The translations under genes and the position numbers were made by a program. 64,000 bases of DNA from contig WPDH01000256.1 in assembly GCA_019137255.1 (NCBI GenBank), positions 21,301-85,300 on the forward strand. Reading direction: 5' to 3'. Positions 60,270 to 64,000 of this stretch are shown piece after piece. Under the pieces are notes generated by a model. That model saw only the letters and a program-made list of their open reading frames with translations. It was not told where the DNA came from and searched no databases. The stretch is from Corinectria fuckeliana (taxonomy: Eukaryota; Ascomycota; Sordariomycetes; Hypocreales; Nectriaceae). Within the stretch, counting starts at the first letter, position 1; the number at the start of each line of letters is the position of its first letter.

Positions 60270-60730
60270 CTATTAGCAACTAATACTTAGGAGTAAAATA
60301 GGGGGGCAAAAAGATTAGGGGGAGTAATAAAAACTAAGACTTATACTATAAGGTAGAGAGTAAGACTTCTTAAGGAGCTCTAATATAAGATCTATAGTAT
60401 AGTAATCTATCTATATAACTAGCTTTCTTATTATATATTTAACTAGAAGTCTCTTTATAACTAATTTCACACTTATATTACCTACTAAGATAGTATTATT
60501 ATTAAGAACTATAGCTCACATCTTAGGCACTTATAAGTTTATAGCTATAAGGTATATATAATAACTATAGCAGCCTAAAAGAAGGTATAGTATTTTTATA
60601 AGCTTAACTTAAAGGTATTTATTAGGTATCTTATTAGTTATTAATCTATAAATATCTATAAGATTTAGAACCCTCTTCTTAATAAGGTTATTACTATAAG
60701 AGATATTATCTTTAATAAAAAAAAAACCTT
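60270..60730 (+). pseudogene. Copia integrase remnant
   Basis: Reading through stops gives ATNT, then GAKRLGGVIKTKT, matching the copia integrase block normally read as NGxAERxxGxxxxKART. It continues with YLYN, YIFN, KSLYN and FHTYI, then NPLLNKVITIRDIIFN, the usual end of the copia integrase region. At least seven stop codons fall where Gln, Trp or Arg is expected, as C-to-T and G-to-A changes would produce. Confidence 0.75.
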
Positions 60731-61579
60731 TCTAGAGAGCCTAAATAAGCTTAAAGATAACTTTCTATATACTAAGACTAAGAAAATTACTAACCTACTT
60801 ACTTAGATTAAGAAGACTAAACCTTAACACAAGCTAAGCTAAGAAGAAGAAACTAGTAATAACCTTTTAACCTCCCTTTATAAAGATAATAATATATATA
60901 CTACTAATAGCTTAGGTGATAGCTAAGACCTTATAGGGAAAATACAGGATAACAGAGTAAAAGACAGGATAAATAAACACTTTAAGGCTTTATATCTAAC
61001 CCTATAAGAGTCTCTATTAGCAGGGTTATTTATAAAGATAATTATAAAGGTAGAGGGCTTAAAAAGGCTGTCCTTAGAGAGTGAAGAGAGTACTTATATA
61101 ACTAGAAAAGAGTTATTTTAGCAAGCTGCCTTTACAACAGGTTGTCTAGTTACTCTTATAGGTATATTCTAAGAGAAAGAAGTTAATTAGGCTAGACTAT
61201 ATTATCTATTATAGCAGCTAATAAGCTGGCCTAATCTCTAGGACTATATATACTAGAGGGACTTATCTTTACTGTCTTATTATAATAGTAAGATACTAAA
61301 GCATCCTCTAAGAAAGCTATTTCTTAAGGCAGAAGAAATACACCTCTAGAGTTATACTAAGATAGGCTTATAAACTAAGATGCCTAAAAAACAAGCTAAC
61401 AGTAAGTAGATTCTTAATTATATATAAGTATACACTTATAAGACTAATAAGAATAGCTACTTTATAAAGTGTAAGGTATAGCTAGTTATATATAGCGATT
61501 AATAAGCTATAAGATTATAAGAGATATATATATCTACTCTCGCTAAGAGATTATTCTAAACTCTTATAACTATTATAGT

Positions 61580-62615
61580 ATGTTTTAACCTTAAGCTTAT
61601 ATAGTATAACACTATTAATATATTTATAAATATAACTCTTAAATAAAAAGTATATATAAAGATGCTACTAGGGTATAAAAAGGCAGGAAAGATCTTACTT
61701 GTGAATAAGGCGCTATATAGGCTTAGAGAATTATCTCTCCTCTAGTAAAAAGAGCTTAGAGAAGCCTTAAAAGAGATAAGGTTTAAGATAGTTTCTTATA
61801 AGCCCTACTATATAATTAAGAATAGGATTATTATCTTCTACTATATAGATAATATCACTTTAGTATTCTAACAGGACTTAACAGAGGTAGTAACACAACT
61901 AATATGTAAGCTTTAAGTATAATATATAATAATAAGCAGGTATAACCTTTAGTAGTTTCTTAGGATCACAGTCTATTAAGACAGGAAGAAAAAGCTAATC
62001 TAGCTATTATAATCCTAATACACACTTAAGATTACTAATCTAGTAACTATACTAGACAGTAGAAGTATAGCTTGTACCCTAATAATAAAGATTAAGCTGT
62101 AAGTATACTAAGGCTAAGTATTAGCTATAGAGATCTAAAGTTACTAACAGAAGATAAGCTTAATCCTGTGATATAGAATCAACTATATCAGGGGATGTAC
62201 AGAGTAAATACCACTAGGGGGAAGAATCCCTACTTATGCAATTAAGATACCTAAAGCTTAGGAGCAAGATAGTAAGGTAATAAGATGATAATTCTTCTAT
62301 CTATTCTAGTGACTGTCTTTCCCTTTATATAGGGGGAAGTCCTAGGGCACTCCCTAGTCACTCCCTGGGAAATCTCCGGATAGGTCCTGGGATTTCTCTA
62401 GGACTGTCCCGGGATTTCCCGGGACAATTCCCAGCCTAATTGGTGGGAGATTTCTCTCCCTGTCGTGGCCACTCTTTAGTGGCCCTCTCCAGGGTTGTAG
62501 CCTGGGCTGTTGTCAGATAGTAACAGCCCTCTGTCCGGCTTATTCCGTAACATCCTGTATATTATAGTGATTATATACTCTAATATTATCTTTATAATCT
62601 CACAGCTATTATAAT
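61580..62615 (+). pseudogene. Copia reverse transcriptase remnant, split by a solo LTR
   Basis: Seen in one frame with stops: GYKKAGKILLVNKALYRLRE, FYYIDNITLVF (61836-61868), then RITVY.DRKKKLI. The copia catalytic YVDD appears as YIDN at 61842-61853, so the second Asp is lost. The frame runs to 62168, is broken by the solo LTR, and resumes exactly in phase after 62557 (SLILY, then IIFIISQLL). Confidence 0.8.
62169..62552. mobile_element. 384-bp solo LTR nested in the copia element
   Basis: Begins TGATATAG and ends CCGTAACA, with TG...CA termini. It is flanked by perfect 5-bp direct repeats TCCTG (62164-62168 and 62553-62557). Removing it with one repeat copy restores the copia reverse-transcriptase frame exactly. 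Its right half is far richer in C and G than the host element and keeps CG, CA and TG, including CCCGGGATTTCCCGGG near 62,410, so it is not RIP-damaged to the same degree. No internal region or second LTR is present, as expected after LTR-LTR recombination. The parent family is unknown. Confidence 0.88.
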
Positions 62616-63260
62616 ACAGCTAGAACCCTAGACTAATATACTATAAAGCTATTAACTAAACTCTCTTATACCTTAAGAAGACTCACACTCTAGCTTTTTA
62701 GCTAGGCAGCAAAGATGATTTTATTATAGCTAGTAATACCTTTTTTACTAATAACTTAAGCGACTATAAGAGCTTATAAGCATATATTATAAAGCTGTTT
62801 AGAGGAGTTATAAGATAGAGAGCAAATAAGTAGGCTATAATAACAACCTTAATAACTAAGATAGAGCTGCTAGTACTATTATAAGCTGCTAAGAAAGGCA
62901 TATTCTAAAGCTAGCTCCTTATAGAGCTAAGACTTAAGCTTAGGAGCGCTAAATATATATAAATTTAGTATAATAATATATAGACAATTAGGCTTATTAA
63001 TAAGCAGCTAAGCTAGCTATATATAAGCTTATAGTATATTAATATATATAATTACTAGCTTTATTAGAAAGCTAAGAAAGAGACTATTATAGTAGAATAT
63101 ATACTATCTAAAGATATACTAGCTAATAGCCTTATAAAAGTCTTAGTAAGTAAGCCTTTTAGAACCTTTATAAAGCAGCTTAGGCTTATAAATATCACAG
63201 ATTAGCTTAAAGAAAAGTATAAGCTTAATAATCTTATAGGCCTAATAACCTAGCTATAGT
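62616..63260 (+). pseudogene. Copia RNase H remnant
   Basis: Read through stops: YYKAINQTLLYLKKTHTLAF, LGSKDDFIIASNTFFTNNLS, IIKLFRGVIRWRANK, ATITTLITKIELLVLL, TIRLINKQLS, then VEYILSKDILANSLIKVL. This is the copia RNase H pattern: the first catalytic Asp region SDA appears as SNT, and TEAE as TKIE. The catalytic residues are therefore lost. Confidence 0.75.
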
Positions 63261-63763
63261 CAGACCTTAATTTAAGCTTATTTTTAGCATTAGATTTAAA
63301 AATACTATAATTATATTAGTAGCTATAATTATATTAGTAATAGTAGCTATAATAAGAGCCTTATATATTAAGATTAATAACCTTCCTTCTAGAAAGACCT
63401 AGATTAGTATAACAGTTAAAACTACTATAACTAATCCTTCTAAATTAGTAAGCTATAGCTGCTTTAAGTAGTCTATAACTATATCTACTTACTAAAAATA
63501 ATATTAAAAAGATAACTATCTAAGTAGTAAGATTCCCTTCTTTTTGCCAGGCTTAATAATAATCTTAATACTCTTATAATCACTCTTTTATATAACTAAA
63601 AACATATAGTAGCTCTAACTATTATCCTAGTATAATAGCTAGAGTTACTACTACCCTTTTATAAGACTTATATTTAAAACTAGGTAGGGACTGATTTTTA
63701 CTTCTTATAATAATAAGAAAGAAGCTATTAAATAGACAGTTAAAGCTATAAATAGCTTTAACT

Positions 63764-63772
63764 AGGGGGGTA
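63764..63772 (+). other. Polypurine tract of the copia element
   Basis: AGGGGGGTA lies immediately before the 3' LTR start, the position of the plus-strand primer site. Confidence 0.65.
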
Positions 63773-64000
63773 TATTAGATAGGGGACCTAGCTGAAGGGG
63801 ATAACTAAGGCTATAAAAGCCTAGATAATCTAAAAGATAGGAATTCCCTAAAAGACAAGAGGCCAGAAGAGGAACATAACCATATAGTGATAATAACACT
63901 AATTCTAGCGATAATCATATCAATTAAATCATATTGCTAGGCTTTATTATCATCATCTATTTTTCTGTGATTAAATCACCCGAAATTCGGCCTGTTAGAC
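63773..64000 (+). repeat. 3' LTR of the copia element (cut by the window end)
   Basis: Aligns over its whole visible 228 bp to 57896-58123 without gaps. It starts TATTAGAT against TGTCAGAC in the 5' copy, the changes being G-to-A and C-to-T. The target-site duplication would lie beyond 64000, so it cannot be checked. Confidence 0.85.

Larger units (their letters stand above)
57896..64000 (+). mobile_element. RIP-mutated Ty1/copia retrotransposon, both LTRs present
   Basis: A pair of direct LTRs (57896 onward and 63773 onward) bounds an extremely AT-rich interior, full of stops, where surviving C is mostly followed by T or C and where CA, TG and CG are rare. This is the pattern left by fungal RIP. 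Read on the plus strand through the stops, the domain order is integrase (about 60.27-60.73 kb), reverse transcriptase (about 61.58-62.6 kb), RNase H (about 62.6-63.25 kb). Integrase before RT identifies Ty1/copia rather than gypsy. A probable gag and zinc-knuckle region fills 58.2-59.3 kb, but it is too damaged for a firm call. A polypurine tract precedes the 3' LTR. The element cannot encode any protein now. It is interrupted by a solo LTR at 62169-62552. The right LTR is cut by the window end. Confidence 0.9.

Noticed and set aside
57896..64000. Gypsy-type assignment for the right-end retrotransposon
   Set aside because: Integrase lies upstream of reverse transcriptase and the RT/RNase H blocks fit copia, not gypsy.

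Overview
The window reads as nuclear DNA of a filamentous ascomycete, probably a Sordariomycete and possibly Hypocreales. The evidence is: (i) genes carry short introns of about 50-120 bp with GTRNGT donors and CTRAC-type branch sites; (ii) gene families and architectures are fungal (Met12-type MTHFR, Scc3, Pot1, Bna7, SAT4-type receptor, SRPK-like kinase with an HGDLHTRN catalytic loop); (iii) the right end carries a retrotransposon damaged in the pattern of repeat-induced point mutation (RIP). The species cannot be fixed from the sequence alone.

Layout, left to right. 0.7-6.3 kb: a divergent pair, methylenetetrahydrofolate reductase (-) and mitochondrial leucyl-tRNA synthetase (+). 6.3-12 kb: a graveyard of decayed genes, with two separated fragments of one SANT/Myb-like family, an SRPK-like kinase with a frameshift in its glycine-rich loop, a small decayed ORF and an ankyrin-repeat pseudogene. 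13.2-14.3 kb: cystinosin-type lysosomal/vacuolar cystine transporter (-). 17.7-18.3 kb: an F-box-like hypothetical protein (+). 19.4-21.6 kb: Ca2+-regulated mitochondrial aspartate/glutamate carrier (-). 26.1-28.3 kb: B-type mitotic cyclin (-). 35.3-37.3 kb: a regulator with a C-terminal Zn2Cys6 finger (+). 40.1-41.5 kb: MFS monocarboxylate-type transporter (+), tail-to-tail with kynurenine formamidase (-, 41.8-42.7 kb). 45.3-46.9 kb: SAT4/PTH11-like seven-helix membrane protein (+). 47.8-57.7 kb, the densest block: RNA polymerase III subunit RPC53 (-), urease accessory protein UreD (-), cohesin subunit Scc3 (+), telomere protein Pot1 (-). 57.9-64.0 kb: a full-length but dead Ty1/copia element with both LTRs, whose reverse transcriptase is split by a younger 384-bp solo LTR flanked by a 5-bp target duplication.

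Most genes are single-copy housekeeping functions of one-carbon metabolism, mitochondrial translation and transport, cell cycle, cohesion, telomeres, Pol III transcription and NAD/tryptophan metabolism. They do not form a biosynthetic cluster. Gene density is low for a fungus: intergenic gaps of 2.6-7 kb rich in microsatellites and poly-G tracts make up about half of the gene-bearing part. I found no tRNA, rRNA or CRISPR array, and no convincing new multi-gene system. The strongest unusual signals are the nested transposon history, with RIP damage concentrated on the inward-facing halves of both LTRs, and the decayed 7-12 kb block.

Exon coordinates were worked out by hand from splice signals and reading-frame closure. 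Family assignments come from recognising motifs, not from database searches.
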